Positions 8,151 through 16,399 of a stretch of 64,000 bases of DNA are shown here, piece by piece (within the stretch, counting starts at the first letter, position 1; each line of letters begins with the position of its first letter). The notes beneath the pieces are model-generated. The model was not told the DNA's origin and did no database searches. It saw nothing but the letters and a program-made list of their open reading frames with translations. The position numbers and the translations under genes are program-made. The stretch is from Companilactobacillus formosensis (GTDB taxonomy: Bacteria > Bacillota > Bacilli > Lactobacillales > Lactobacillaceae), in the NCBI RefSeq assembly GCF_005405305.1, contig NZ_BJDU01000001.1, forward strand, positions 417,862-481,861. The letters are read 5' to 3'.

Positions 8151-8873
8151 ATGAAAATATTAGCATTTGATACATCTAATAAACCACTTTCTGTCGCAGT
8201 AGTTAGTGATGGCAAGGTTTTGGCACAGATGGAATCTACAGAAAAAAAGACACATAGTGTAACACTTTTGCCAGATATTCAAGCTTGTCTAAAAAAGGCT
8301 GGTTTGACTGCCCAAGAATTAGACTTGATTGCAGTAGCTAAAGGTCCAGGCTCATACACAGGAGTAAGAATTGCTGTGACTGTTGCCAAAGTTTTGGCTG
8401 ATACTTTGAATAAGAAATTAGTTGGGGTTTCCAGTTTGAAATTATTGGCAGCTAATGGGGATAAAGCACACATCCTAGTGCCATTGATGGATGCTAGAAA
8501 TGACAATGTTTTTGCTGGAGTTTACCAAGTTAATCGGGATGATTTGAGAAATATTATTGAAGATCACCACACTTCGATGGCTAAGTTGTTTGAGTCATTA
8601 CAAGATTACAATCAAGATCAACTTGAATTTATCAATGCAACGCCAAGATTACAGGAATTAATTCAAAATCAATTTCCCAAAGCAAAAATTATTATGAGTG
8701 AAAATTCATTGCCAGATGCATCCAAGTTAGCTCAGTTAGCCGAAAATACTAAACCTGTCGAAAATATCGACGATTTTGTACCAACTTACTTACGTTTAAC
8801 ACAAGCTGAACACGATTGGTATGCTAAGGGACATAAGGATGACGGCAATGTTTCCTATGTTGAAGAAGTTTAA
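8151..8873 (+). CDS. tsaB: tRNA threonylcarbamoyladenosine biosynthesis protein TsaB
   Basis: ASKHA-fold partner of TsaD in making t6A at tRNA position 37. The 240-residue protein shows ILAFDTSNKPLSVAV at the N-terminus and the AKGPGSYTGVRIAV motif, both typical of TsaB. It overlaps the start of rimI and precedes tsaD, the common tsaB-rimI-tsaD order. An AGGGATAA ribosome site precedes ATG. Catalysis itself resides in TsaD; TsaB is a scaffold. Confidence 0.95.
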   Translation: MKILAFDTSNKPLSVAVVSDGKVLAQMESTEKKTHSVTLLPDIQACLKKAGLTAQELDLIAVAKGPGSYTGVRIAVTVAKVLADTLNKKLVGVSSLKLLAANGDKAHILVPLMDARNDNVFAGVYQVNRDDLRNIIEDHHTSMAKLFESLQDYNQDQLEFINATPRLQELIQNQFPKAKIIMSENSLPDASKLAQLAENTKPVENIDDFVPTYLRLTQAEHDWYAKGHKDDGNVSYVEEV

Positions 8874-9390
8874 GAGTTTTTTTACTAGTAACAAAACTCC
8901 GAAATTTGATTTTGAAGAAAAAGTAGTAACGATCGAAGATCAAAAGTTTGTTTTGAGAAAAGCGGTTCAAACTGACGATATTCAATATATGCAGATTCAA
9001 GAGACCATTTATCCCATTCCGGTTCCATGGCCCATCGATATTGTAAAAATGGAGATCGACAACAAGAATGCCTTATATTTGTCACTTGTCTATCGAGAGA
9101 AAGTCGTGGCATTTATTGGTATTTCTTTGAGTGACAAGATTGAATCCCACATTACTAATTTGGCGGTTCATGTTGACTATCAAAATATGGGCATTGGACA
9201 TTTGTTGTTGAATCAAGCTTTTAGTTACTGTCGAGAACGTAAGTTTGAAAAAATGTCATTAGAAGTTGATGTCACTAATAAACCGGCTTTGGCATTATAT
9301 GAAGCTTTTGGTTTCAAGACTAAGACCGTTCATAAAAAGTATTATTTTAGAAATCATCACGACGCTTTGGAAATGATGGTTGATTTATAA
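8839..9390 (+). CDS. rimI: Ribosomal protein S18-alanine N-acetyltransferase (GNAT)
   Basis: GNAT-fold acetyltransferase, by context RimI, which acetylates the N-terminal alanine of S18. Visible: [18 protein letters not shown] with the acetyl-CoA loop QNMGIG, and [11 protein letters not shown] near the C-terminus. The start is uncertain: ATG codons at 8821, 8839, 8848 and 8857 are in frame; 8839 has TAAGGG eight bases upstream and is preferred. All overlap the end of tsaB, implying coupling. The lysine-rich N-terminal 25 residues are an extension compared with typical RimI. Confidence 0.85.
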   Translation: MTAMFPMLKKFKSFFTSNKTPKFDFEEKVVTIEDQKFVLRKAVQTDDIQYMQIQETIYPIPVPWPIDIVKMEIDNKNALYLSLVYREKVVAFIGISLSDKIESHITNLAVHVDYQNMGIGHLLLNQAFSYCRERKFEKMSLEVDVTNKPALALYEAFGFKTKTVHKKYYFRNHHDALEMMVDL

Positions 9391-9401
9391 GGGAGATTAC
9401 T

Positions 9402-10424
9402 GTGAAAAAAGATACATTAATAATGTCATTTGAAAGTAGCTGTGATGAAACTAGTGTCGCTGTTATCAAAAATGGTAAGGAAATATTATCAAATATAATT
9501 GCGACCCAAATTAAGAGTCACCAACGTTTCGGAGGAGTCGTACCAGAAGTTGCCAGTCGTCACCACGTTGAAGAAATCACTAAGTGTATCAATTTGGCTT
9601 TAGATGAAGCTAAGGTTGGTTATGAAGATTTGGACGCTGTGGCCGTTACTTATGGACCAGGTTTAGTTGGTGCTTTGTTGATTGGTATCATGGCTGCTAA
9701 GACGGTTGCTTTTGCCCACAACTTACCATTGATCAAAGTTAACCATTTGGCAGGACATATTTATTCAGCTAATTTCGTAACTGAATTACAATATCCATTC
9801 ATGTCCTTGTTGGTTTCCGGTGGACACACTGAATTAGTATTAGTTACAGCTCCCGGAGTTTTCAAGACTCTTGGCGATACTCGTGACGATGCTGTTGGGG
9901 AAGCTTACGACAAGATTGGTCGAGTTTTAGGAATCAACTATCCAGCAGGTAAAAAAGTTGACCAAATGGCTGCTGTCGGTAAGGATACCTTTGATTTCCC
10001 ACGTGCTATGGTGCAAGAAGATAATTTGGACTTCAGTTTCAGTGGTTTGAAGAGTGCTTTTATCAATACCGTTCACCACGCTGATCAAGTTCATGAAGAA
10101 TTGAACAAAGATGACCTTGCTGCCAGTTTCCAAGGGGCCGTTTTGGATATTTTGAGTAACAAGACTTTCCGTGCTCTAAAGCAACACCCCGTTAAGCAAT
10201 TAGTTGTTGGTGGAGGAGTTTCTGCTAACCAAGGTTTGAGAAAACGTTTGGCAAAAGATATCAAGGAAAAAAATTTGGATATGGAATTAGTCTTTCCACC
10301 ATTGAGGCTTTGTGGTGACAACGCCGCAATGATTGGTGCTATGGCTCAGATTCAATTTGATAAAGGTGACTTTGCGGAATTGGATTTAAACGCTGATCCT
10401 AGTTTAGATTTTGATATGGAATAA
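9402..10424 (+). CDS. tsaD: tRNA N6-adenosine threonylcarbamoyltransferase TsaD
   Basis: Transfers the threonylcarbamoyl group to A37 of ANN-decoding tRNAs. The 340-residue ASKHA protein shows [13 protein letters not shown], the metal-binding HLAGH (His115, His119), [10 protein letters not shown] and the [10 protein letters not shown] motif. GTG start with a GGGAG site. It closes the tsaB-rimI-tsaD operon; a terminator follows nine bases after the stop. Confidence 0.97.
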   Translation: MKKDTLIMSFESSCDETSVAVIKNGKEILSNIIATQIKSHQRFGGVVPEVASRHHVEEITKCINLALDEAKVGYEDLDAVAVTYGPGLVGALLIGIMAAKTVAFAHNLPLIKVNHLAGHIYSANFVTELQYPFMSLLVSGGHTELVLVTAPGVFKTLGDTRDDAVGEAYDKIGRVLGINYPAGKKVDQMAAVGKDTFDFPRAMVQEDNLDFSFSGLKSAFINTVHHADQVHEELNKDDLAASFQGAVLDILSNKTFRALKQHPVKQLVVGGGVSANQGLRKRLAKDIKEKNLDMELVFPPLRLCGDNAAMIGAMAQIQFDKGDFAELDLNADPSLDFDME

Positions 10425-10432
10425 TTTATAGG

Positions 10433-10469
10433 GATGCTATCGAAGTTTTTATCGATGGCATCTTTTTTT
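10433..10469 (+). terminator. Terminator of the tsaB-rimI-tsaD operon
   Basis: GATGCTATCGA (10433-10443) pairs with TCGATGGCATC (10452-10462), one wobble pair, loop of 8, then a T run. It separates the housekeeping operon from the cas genes. Confidence 0.88.
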
Positions 10470-10482
10470 GTTTACGTCAATT

Positions 10483-10511
10483 TTGAAGAAAATATTATGA
10501 TATATTCTAAT
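10483..10511 (+). promoter_or_regulatory. Candidate cas9 promoter
   Basis: TTGAAG (10483-10488) and TCTAAT (10506-10511) with a 17-base spacer lie 38 bases before the cas9 start, just past the tsaD terminator. The match is moderate. Confidence 0.4.
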
Positions 10512-10549
10512 CAGCAATTTTTTTAATTAAGACACAGAAGGGTGTAAAA

Positions 10550-13500
10550 ATGACAGACAGGATCAGTTTAGGACTAGATATTGGTGTTGCCTCAGTTGGA
10601 TTTAGTGTATTAGATATTGATAAAGGAAAGGTGATTGAATTAGGAGCTAGGTTGTTTAATGCAACTGTTGCTGCTGGAAACCAAGACCGCCGTGATATGC
10701 GTGGTGCTCGACGGTTATTGAATCGTAATAAACAACGTCGTCAAGATACTAGTAAATTATTTAAAAAATTTGGTTTAATAGAAGATTTTGATGAAGATAG
10801 CTTTTATGACAATTTTAATCAAAATTTGAATCCTTATGAGTTGCGAGTTAAAGGATTGACTGAACAATTAACTAAAGAAGAATTAGCCGAGAGTTTGTAT
10901 CAAATTGTTAAACGCCGGGGGATTAGCTACGCCTTAAAAGATGCGGATGCTGATGAAGGTGGGACTGACTATTCAGCTAGTTTAAAAATCAATAGTCAAG
11001 AATTGGCAGAAAAGACTCCAGCCCAAATTCAATTACAACGTTTGAATGATTACGGCAAAGTTAGAGGACAAGTGGTTGTTGGAGATGATCCTGATAATCA
11101 AAAAGTATTATTAAATGTCTTCCCAACGAGTGCTTATGAAAAAGAAGCTAGACAAATTATCAAAACCCAACAACAATTTTATCCAGAAATTTTGACCGAT
11201 GAATTTGTAGAAGAATATTGTCAGATTTTGACAAGAAAAAGAGATTATTTTGTTGGACCTGGTAATGAGAAGTCTCGAACTGACTATGGGATTTATAAGA
11301 CCGATGGTCGGACTTTGGATAACTTATTCGAGGAATTAATTGGTCACGATAAAATTTATCCAGACGAATTGAGAGCTTCAGCTGCGTCTTATACGGCACA
11401 ATTATTTAATGTTTTGAATGACTTAAATAATTTGAGGATTTTGGGTTATGAAGATGGTAAATTAACCCAAACTGATAAAGAAAATATAATTGCGGAAATT
11501 AAAAGCAATACAACAGTAGTGAACATGTTGAATGTCATCAAAAAAGCTGTTGGTTGTCAAAAAGATGATATTAAAGGTTTTCGACTTGATGAAAAAGATA
11601 AACCTGAAATAAGTTCAATGTCTATTTATCGCAAAATTCACAAAGACATGCTTAAAGTTGGAGTTGATATTAGTGATTGGCCGCTAGAATTTGTTGATCG
11701 TTTGAGCTTTATTCTGACATTGAATACTGAGAATGGAGAAATCAGAAAACAAATTAATAGACGTTTAGTTCCTGATTTTGACTTCTTGAATGACGATTTG
11801 ATTCAGTTGATCATTGATAATAAAGATAGCTTTGACATCAAAACAAATAATAAATGGCATCGTTTCTCATTGAAGACTATGAACAAGTTGATACCGGAAA
11901 TGTTCGAACGTCCAGTTGAACAGATGACCTTGTTGACAGAAATGGGATTAATTAAGAAAGACACTAAACGTTTTGAAAATAACAAGTATTTACCATACAA
12001 AGAAATTGCCAGTGATATTTTTAGTCCGGTTGCGTCTAAAGCTGTTCGTGAAGCCTTGAAGATTGTTAACGCGGTATTAAAGAAGTATGGACATATTGAT
12101 TACATCGTTGTTGAAATGCCACGTGATAAAAATTTGGATGAAGAGCGAAAGCAAATTGCAGATTTTCAAAAGAAAAATAAAAAAATCAAAGACGCTGCGT
12201 TCAAGGACTTCGTTAAAGCGGTTGGCAATGAAAGAAATGTGAAGATTGCTCTTAGTAAAAATCGTAAACTCCAGATGGGAATTCGTCTGTGGCATCAACA
12301 ACAAGGTATTGATCCCTATAACGGTGAAGAAATCGATGCCAGTGATTTAATCAGCAATCCTGATAAATTTGAAATTGATCACATTATTCCACAATCTATT
12401 TCGTTTGATGACGGTATCAATAATAAGACACTGTGCTTTGCTTCAATGAATCAAGTTAAAGGTCAAAAAACACCATATGAATTTTTAAATGAAGGCCATG
12501 GGCAAGGCTATGCTAAGTTTAAAGCAATGGTCAGTAAGAATAAGAACTTTAGTAAAGCTAAACGTGACAATTATCTTTTTGAAGAAAATGTTAGTAACAT
12601 TGAAACTAGAAAGAGGTTCTTATCACGTAACCTAGTCGATACAAGATATTCTTCTCGAGTGGTACTTAATAGTTTGCAAGAATTCTTCCGTGAAAAGTCG
12701 GCTGACACCAAAGTGACGGTCATTCGTGGTAAATTCACTTCTAACATGCGTAAACATTGGCACATTGATAAAACTCGTGATACTTTCCATCATCATGCCA
12801 TTGATGCTTCAATTATTGCTGCTACACCGTTTTTGAGAATGTGGAAAAAAGGAAGTACGATTTTCCCAACTAAGGTCAACGAAACTTCAATCGATATTGA
12901 AACTGGTGAAATTTTAGACGATAAGAATTTCGATAAAGTGATGTATGAGGAACCTTACAGTGGATTCATTTCAGAAATTATGAATGCTGATGATAGAATT
13001 AAATTTTCACATCAAGTTGATAAGAAGATGAATCGTAAAGTTAGTGATGCAACAATTTATTCGACACGAATCGGTAAATTAGCCAAAGATAAAAAAGATG
13101 CCGAATATGTTGTGGCAAAAGTGAAAGACATTTATAGTGTTGATGGATACGATAATTTCAAAAAAGTTTATGAAAAAGATAAAACTAAGTTCTTGTTGTA
13201 CAAGTATGATCCTAGAACGTTCTCCGAACTGGAAAAAATTATTGCCGATTATCCAGATAAAATTGAAAAGGTTCAAACAAATGGCAAAGTTAAAGCTGTA
13301 GATATTAGCCCATTTGAACTATATCGAAGAGATCACGGAATGGTTAGAAAGTATTCCAAAAAAGCTAATGGTCCAACTATCAAACAGCTTAAGTATCTTG
13401 ATAAGAAATTAGGCTCACATATTGATATCACACCGCACAATGCTAATAATAAGCATGTTGTTTTACAGTCATTGAAACCCTGGAGGACGGATGTTTATTT

Positions 13501-13942
13501 GAATCACGAAACTGGTGAATATGAAATCATGGGGATTAAGTATTCTGATTTGAAGTTCAATAAGAATGAAGGATATGGAATTAAGAGAAATAAATATTTA
13601 GAAATTAAGAAACGAGAAAAAGTTTCTGACGGTTCCGAATTTGTATTTAGTTTGTATCGTAAGGATAGAGTTAAGATTCAGAATTTTAAGACTGATGAAT
13701 TCGTTGAATTATTGTTTTGGTCTAGAACTATGGAAAAGAATAAAGGATATGCGGAGTTAAAGCCAATTTTTAAATTTTCAACAGAAAATAACAACTGGCC
13801 AATATATGGAAATGCTAAAAAACAAATATTAAAAAAATTAATACCCAAAGATTGTAGGATTTGGAAGGCAAATACAAATATTTTAGGTGATACATATTAT
13901 CTTGAAAAAGAGTCAAATTATCCACAAAAAATTCTTGATTAA
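10550..13942 (+). CDS. cas9: Type II-A CRISPR-associated endonuclease Cas9
   Basis: RNA-guided DNA nuclease, 1130 residues, the compact size of S. thermophilus CRISPR1 Cas9 (about 1120) rather than the roughly 1370 of the S. pyogenes type. Catalytic residues look intact: RuvC-I Asp10 (LGLDIGVASVG), RuvC-II Glu522 (VVEMPRD), HNH Asp610/His611 (EIDHIIPQS) with Asn634 (SMNQVKG), and RuvC-III His749/Asp752 (HHAIDAS). The arginine-rich bridge helix follows RuvC-I (about 46-72, RRDMRGARRLLNRNKQRR). The C-terminal PAM-interacting region is present. AGAAGGGTG precedes the ATG. tracrRNA, cas1, cas2, csn2 and the array follow in the same direction. PAM cannot be read from sequence; by relationship an NNAGAA-like PAM is possible but unproven. 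Confidence 0.97.
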   Translation: MTDRISLGLDIGVASVGFSVLDIDKGKVIELGARLFNATVAAGNQDRRDMRGARRLLNRNKQRRQDTSKLFKKFGLIEDFDEDSFYDNFNQNLNPYELRVKGLTEQLTKEELAESLYQIVKRRGISYALKDADADEGGTDYSASLKINSQELAEKTPAQIQLQRLNDYGKVRGQVVVGDDPDNQKVLLNVFPTSAYEKEARQIIKTQQQFYPEILTDEFVEEYCQILTRKRDYFVGPGNEKSRTDYGIYKTDGRTLDNLFEELIGHDKIYPDELRASAASYTAQLFNVLNDLNNLRILGYEDGKLTQTDKENIIAEIKSNTTVVNMLNVIKKAVGCQKDDIKGFRLDEKDKPEISSMSIYRKIHKDMLKVGVDISDWPLEFVDRLSFILTLNTENGEIRKQINRRLVPDFDFLNDDLIQLIIDNKDSFDIKTNNKWHRFSLKTMNKLIPEMFERPVEQMTLLTEMGLIKKDTKRFENNKYLPYKEIASDIFSPVASKAVREALKIVNAVLKKYGHIDYIVVEMPRDKNLDEERKQIADFQKKNKKIKDAAFKDFVKAVGNERNVKIALSKNRKLQMGIRLWHQQQGIDPYNGEEIDASDLISNPDKFEIDHIIPQSISFDDGINNKTLCFASMNQVKGQKTPYEFLNEGHGQGYAKFKAMVSKNKNFSKAKRDNYLFEENVSNIETRKRFLSRNLVDTRYSSRVVLNSLQEFFREKSADTKVTVIRGKFTSNMRKHWHIDKTRDTFHHHAIDASIIAATPFLRMWKKGSTIFPTKVNETSIDIETGEILDDKNFDKVMYEEPYSGFISEIMNADDRIKFSHQVDKKMNRKVSDATIYSTRIGKLAKDKKDAEYVVAKVKDIYSVDGYDNFKKVYEKDKTKFLLYKYDPRTFSELEKIIADYPDKIEKVQTNGKVKAVDISPFELYRRDHGMVRKYSKKANGPTIKQLKYLDKKLGSHIDITPHNANNKHVVLQSLKPWRTDVYLNHETGEYEIMGIKYSDLKFNKNEGYGIKRNKYLEIKKREKVSDGSEFVFSLYRKDRVKIQNFKTDEFVELLFWSRTMEKNKGYAELKPIFKFSTENNNWPIYGNAKKQILKKLIPKDCRIWKANTNILGDTYYLEKESNYPQKILD

Positions 13943-13962
13943 TCACGATGATATGGTATTAT
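13935..13962 (+). promoter_or_regulatory. tracrRNA promoter overlapping the cas9 3' end
   Basis: TTGATT (13935-13940) and TATTAT (13957-13962) with a 16-base spacer, plus an extended -10 TGG directly before the -10 hexamer. The -35 box runs into the first base of the cas9 TAA stop (13940-13942). Predicted start is near 13969. Confidence 0.65.
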
Positions 13963-13968
13963 TTTTAC

Positions 13969-14107
13969 TTGTAAGGGACGCCTTATGCGTATGTGCGCAC
14001 GTACGGTTTAGATTTTGATTTTACTCTTTTAAAATCTTTTAAGATCTACAAAAATAAGGATTTATTCCGAATTTACCACCTATTTTAAGTAATAGGTGGT
14101 TTTTTTT
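13969..14107 (+). ncRNA. tracrRNA
   Basis: The anti-repeat lies at 14019-14055. Its first 24 bases (14019-14042) are perfectly complementary to the 3' two thirds of the CRISPR repeat; GATC then forms the bulge opposite CC, and TACAAAAAT (14047-14055) pairs with the repeat's 5' GTTTTTGTA. A nexus-like AAGGATTTATTCCG follows, resembling the AAGGCTAGTCCG nexus of S. pyogenes, and a terminator hairpin ACCACCTATT/AATAGGTGGT (14075-14100) with T residues ends it. About 50 nt precede the anti-repeat and contain the near-palindrome CGTATGTGC/GCACGTACG (13988-14005). Sense strand equals that of the cas genes. The 5' end is inferred from the promoter. Confidence 0.88.
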
Positions 14108-14124
14108 AATTTGGAGGAATGTCT

Positions 14125-15033
14125 ATGGCTTGGAGAATTGTTCATATCAAGGAAGGGGATGTTCTAAGACTTCGTTTAGATAATTTAGAAGTTTTGAAGC
14201 AAGATAATAAGGTCTTTATTCCACTGTCTGATATTACGATGGTGGTTTTAGAAGGCAATCGAACGATGTTATCGACTAAACTTATGTCACGAATGAGTCA
14301 AAATAATGTTGGACTAGTAATTTGTGATGATAAGTACTTGCCAGTAGGGATTTATTTGCCTTACGGACAGTATCATCATTATTCTAAACGAGTGATTAAG
14401 CAGTCTTCTTGGAGTGATGAACAAAAGGGAATCATTTGGCAAGAAGTTATTGGACAGAAAATGCACAATCAATTAGCTTTTGCTCAGTATAGTGGTGTTG
14501 AGACTGAGAGATTAGAGTTGATGGAAGATCTGATCAATGACTTACAAATTGGTGATACGACTAATCGTGAAGGTCATGTAGCTAAGGTTTACTTTGATTC
14601 TTTATATGGTAAAAGTTTCACTAGGGATGACGATTGTTTGATCAATGCGGCAATGAATTTTGGTTATGCAATACTTCGTTCTTGTATGGCTCGAATTGTA
14701 GTTGGCAATGGTTTGGTCACGATGCTTGGTATCTTTCATCGGAATGAGTTTAACAGTTTTAATTTAGTTGATGATTTGATGGAACCTTATCGACCGTTAA
14801 TGGATTATTGGGTCAATAAGAATGTGCTTGATGATAAAGAATACTTGAGTTATGAATCGAGATTGAAAATTATTGAGTTTATGAATCAAAAGATAAAAAT
14901 CAATAATAAGAAGATGACAATTGATAATTCAATGCAAGAGTACGTTCAGAGTTTCATCAGTGCTATTGATGAAACTGATCCTAGTTTAGTTATAAAGATT
15001 GGACTAAATAATTTTGTAGGAGAGGAAAGTTGA
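14125..15033 (+). CDS. cas1: CRISPR-associated integrase Cas1 (type II)
   Basis: Catalytic subunit of the Cas1-Cas2 integrase that inserts new spacers. The 302-residue protein starts MAWR, as in other type II Cas1 proteins; the ATG at 14125 has GGAGG seven bases upstream, while the in-frame ATG at 14119 is only one base from it. Likely metal ligands are Glu149 (REGHVAKVYF), His205 (GIFHRNEFN) and Glu220 (DDLMEPYRP). Its stop overlaps the TTG start of cas2. The tracrRNA terminator sits just upstream, so cas1 expression depends on read-through or an unseen promoter. Confidence 0.95.
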   Translation: MAWRIVHIKEGDVLRLRLDNLEVLKQDNKVFIPLSDITMVVLEGNRTMLSTKLMSRMSQNNVGLVICDDKYLPVGIYLPYGQYHHYSKRVIKQSSWSDEQKGIIWQEVIGQKMHNQLAFAQYSGVETERLELMEDLINDLQIGDTTNREGHVAKVYFDSLYGKSFTRDDDCLINAAMNFGYAILRSCMARIVVGNGLVTMLGIFHRNEFNSFNLVDDLMEPYRPLMDYWVNKNVLDDKEYLSYESRLKIIEFMNQKIKINNKKMTIDNSMQEYVQSFISAIDETDPSLVIKIGLNNFVGEES

Positions 15034-15353
15034 AATATCAAAATATGAGAATGTTGTGTATGTTTGATTTACCCGTTGATACTCCGCAAGAACGTCGTCA
15101 GTACCGTGTTTTCCGCAAAGAACTGTTAAGAAATGGCTTTACAATGTTGCAGTATTCAGTTTATTATCGTGCAGTTCAAAACCGCGCTGCTGGGAAAAAA
15201 TATGAAACTGCCATTAAGAGATTTTTACCCGTACACGGTGAGGTGAGATTGATTTCAGTAAGTGAGAAGCAATTCAATGATATGCAAATTTTAGTCGGTT
15301 CCAGAAGTAAGCAGGAAACCTTAGTCGGCAGTAAGGAATTGGTGATTATATGA
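15030..15353 (+). CDS. cas2: CRISPR-associated Cas2
   Basis: Structural partner of Cas1 in spacer integration. 107 residues with MLCMFDLPVDTPQERRQYRVFRKELLRNGFTMLQYSVYYR, the typical ferredoxin-fold N-terminal half with the conserved Asp of FDLP. Start at TTG (15030) rather than the later ATG (15045): the extra MKYQN matches the length of type II-A homologues and GAGG stands upstream. Overlaps both cas1 and csn2 by four bases. Confidence 0.95.
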   Translation: MKYQNMRMLCMFDLPVDTPQERRQYRVFRKELLRNGFTMLQYSVYYRAVQNRAAGKKYETAIKRFLPVHGEVRLISVSEKQFNDMQILVGSRSKQETLVGSKELVII

Positions 15354-16372
15354 TTTTGAATATTGAATTAGAAAACCAAAAGTTTCTGGAATTGGATTTT
15401 GAAGATGAAATTTATATCACCGGAGAAAATCGTCAAAAAATTTGGCAAGTTTTTCGTAGTTTATATTATTATTTCAATAAAGATCCGAAGTTGACGACCA
15501 ATGTATATGGGGAAAATAGAATTGAAGTTACTTGCGATGATGAAGCTGTCTCAGTGAAAAATACTTTGCCATTCTTTATTCATAATCGAGAAAGCATCTA
15601 CCAGCAAATGCTTTATAAAAAGGATACATTGCTATTTGATTTCTTGAATAGCTTTGAGAATGATTTAGAGATTGATCGCTCAATTGAACAATTGAATGAT
15701 GAACTTTTGAAGATAGAAATCTTATTGCAGCGACAATTAGATAATTACTCTAATAATCTTCAAAGCGAGTTTCTGAATTTTTCTTATGCGGATTTACTTA
15801 AAGCCAAGTTATTTATGGGTTATAAGGAAAAAGGAATGGATTATCCATTGGAGTTTATGGATACAGAACTGCTATTAGATGAATTCTTGAACTTTTTGAA
15901 GTTTCGATTGGAAAATACTGGTCTGCCGGTTTGGTTGATATTTTATAATCTAGATAGTTTTATTAGTTCTAAAGATATTGAGCCTTTTTTGATTGAAGTT
16001 AAAAAGTTAGTAAGAGAATATGATTTGAAGCTAATTTATTTAGGAAATGATTTGAATAATGTGCCACTTGATGCTAGTGAAATAGATAATGTTGTAGTAT
16101 CTACCAATGAATTTCATCAATTGCTACCAATCGATGAATTAATGAGATCAATTCAATTGTATTATCCAAATGAATTGCAGTTGTCAAAAGATGAAATTGC
16201 ACATTCTTTAAAGAGGATTGTTCCCTTAATTGGAAGTACTGAAAAAGTTTTTATATCTAACCAAGATTTGGTATTATTAAAAGTAATGAATGAGATTTTA
16301 GGCTATGAGACGTCATATGATTTAAGAACTCAATCATTAACAGATGCAGAAACCAAATTTTTGGAAGATTAA
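15350..16372 (+). CDS. csn2: CRISPR adaptation protein Csn2, long form
   Basis: Type II-A adaptation factor; Csn2 forms rings that bind free double-stranded DNA ends and cooperates with Cas9, Cas1 and Cas2. At 340 residues it matches the long variant found beside the short Cas9 of S. thermophilus CRISPR1, not the roughly 220-residue variant. MILNIELENQKFLELDFEDEIYITGENRQKIWQVFRSLY at the start and VWLIFYNLDSFISSKDIEPFL in the C-terminal half fit the degenerate P-loop-like fold. Assigned mainly from position and size; sequence conservation in this family is low. Only 27 bases separate its stop from the first repeat. Confidence 0.88.
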   Translation: MILNIELENQKFLELDFEDEIYITGENRQKIWQVFRSLYYYFNKDPKLTTNVYGENRIEVTCDDEAVSVKNTLPFFIHNRESIYQQMLYKKDTLLFDFLNSFENDLEIDRSIEQLNDELLKIEILLQRQLDNYSNNLQSEFLNFSYADLLKAKLFMGYKEKGMDYPLEFMDTELLLDEFLNFLKFRLENTGLPVWLIFYNLDSFISSKDIEPFLIEVKKLVREYDLKLIYLGNDLNNVPLDASEIDNVVVSTNEFHQLLPIDELMRSIQLYYPNELQLSKDEIAHSLKRIVPLIGSTEKVFISNQDLVLLKVMNEILGYETSYDLRTQSLTDAETKFLED

Positions 16373-16399
16373 TTAACGGATTAAAATTTTGAGTTTGAG
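16373..16399 (+). promoter_or_regulatory. CRISPR leader end with TTTGAG anchoring motif
   Basis: The base pairs next to repeat 1 are GAGTTTGAG (16391-16399). ATTTGAG-type leader ends guide Cas1-Cas2 integration in type II-A systems, so this marks the adaptation-active end. The stretch is AT-rich with TAAAAT (16382-16387) as a weak -10 candidate; the rest of any leader must lie within csn2. Confidence 0.6.
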
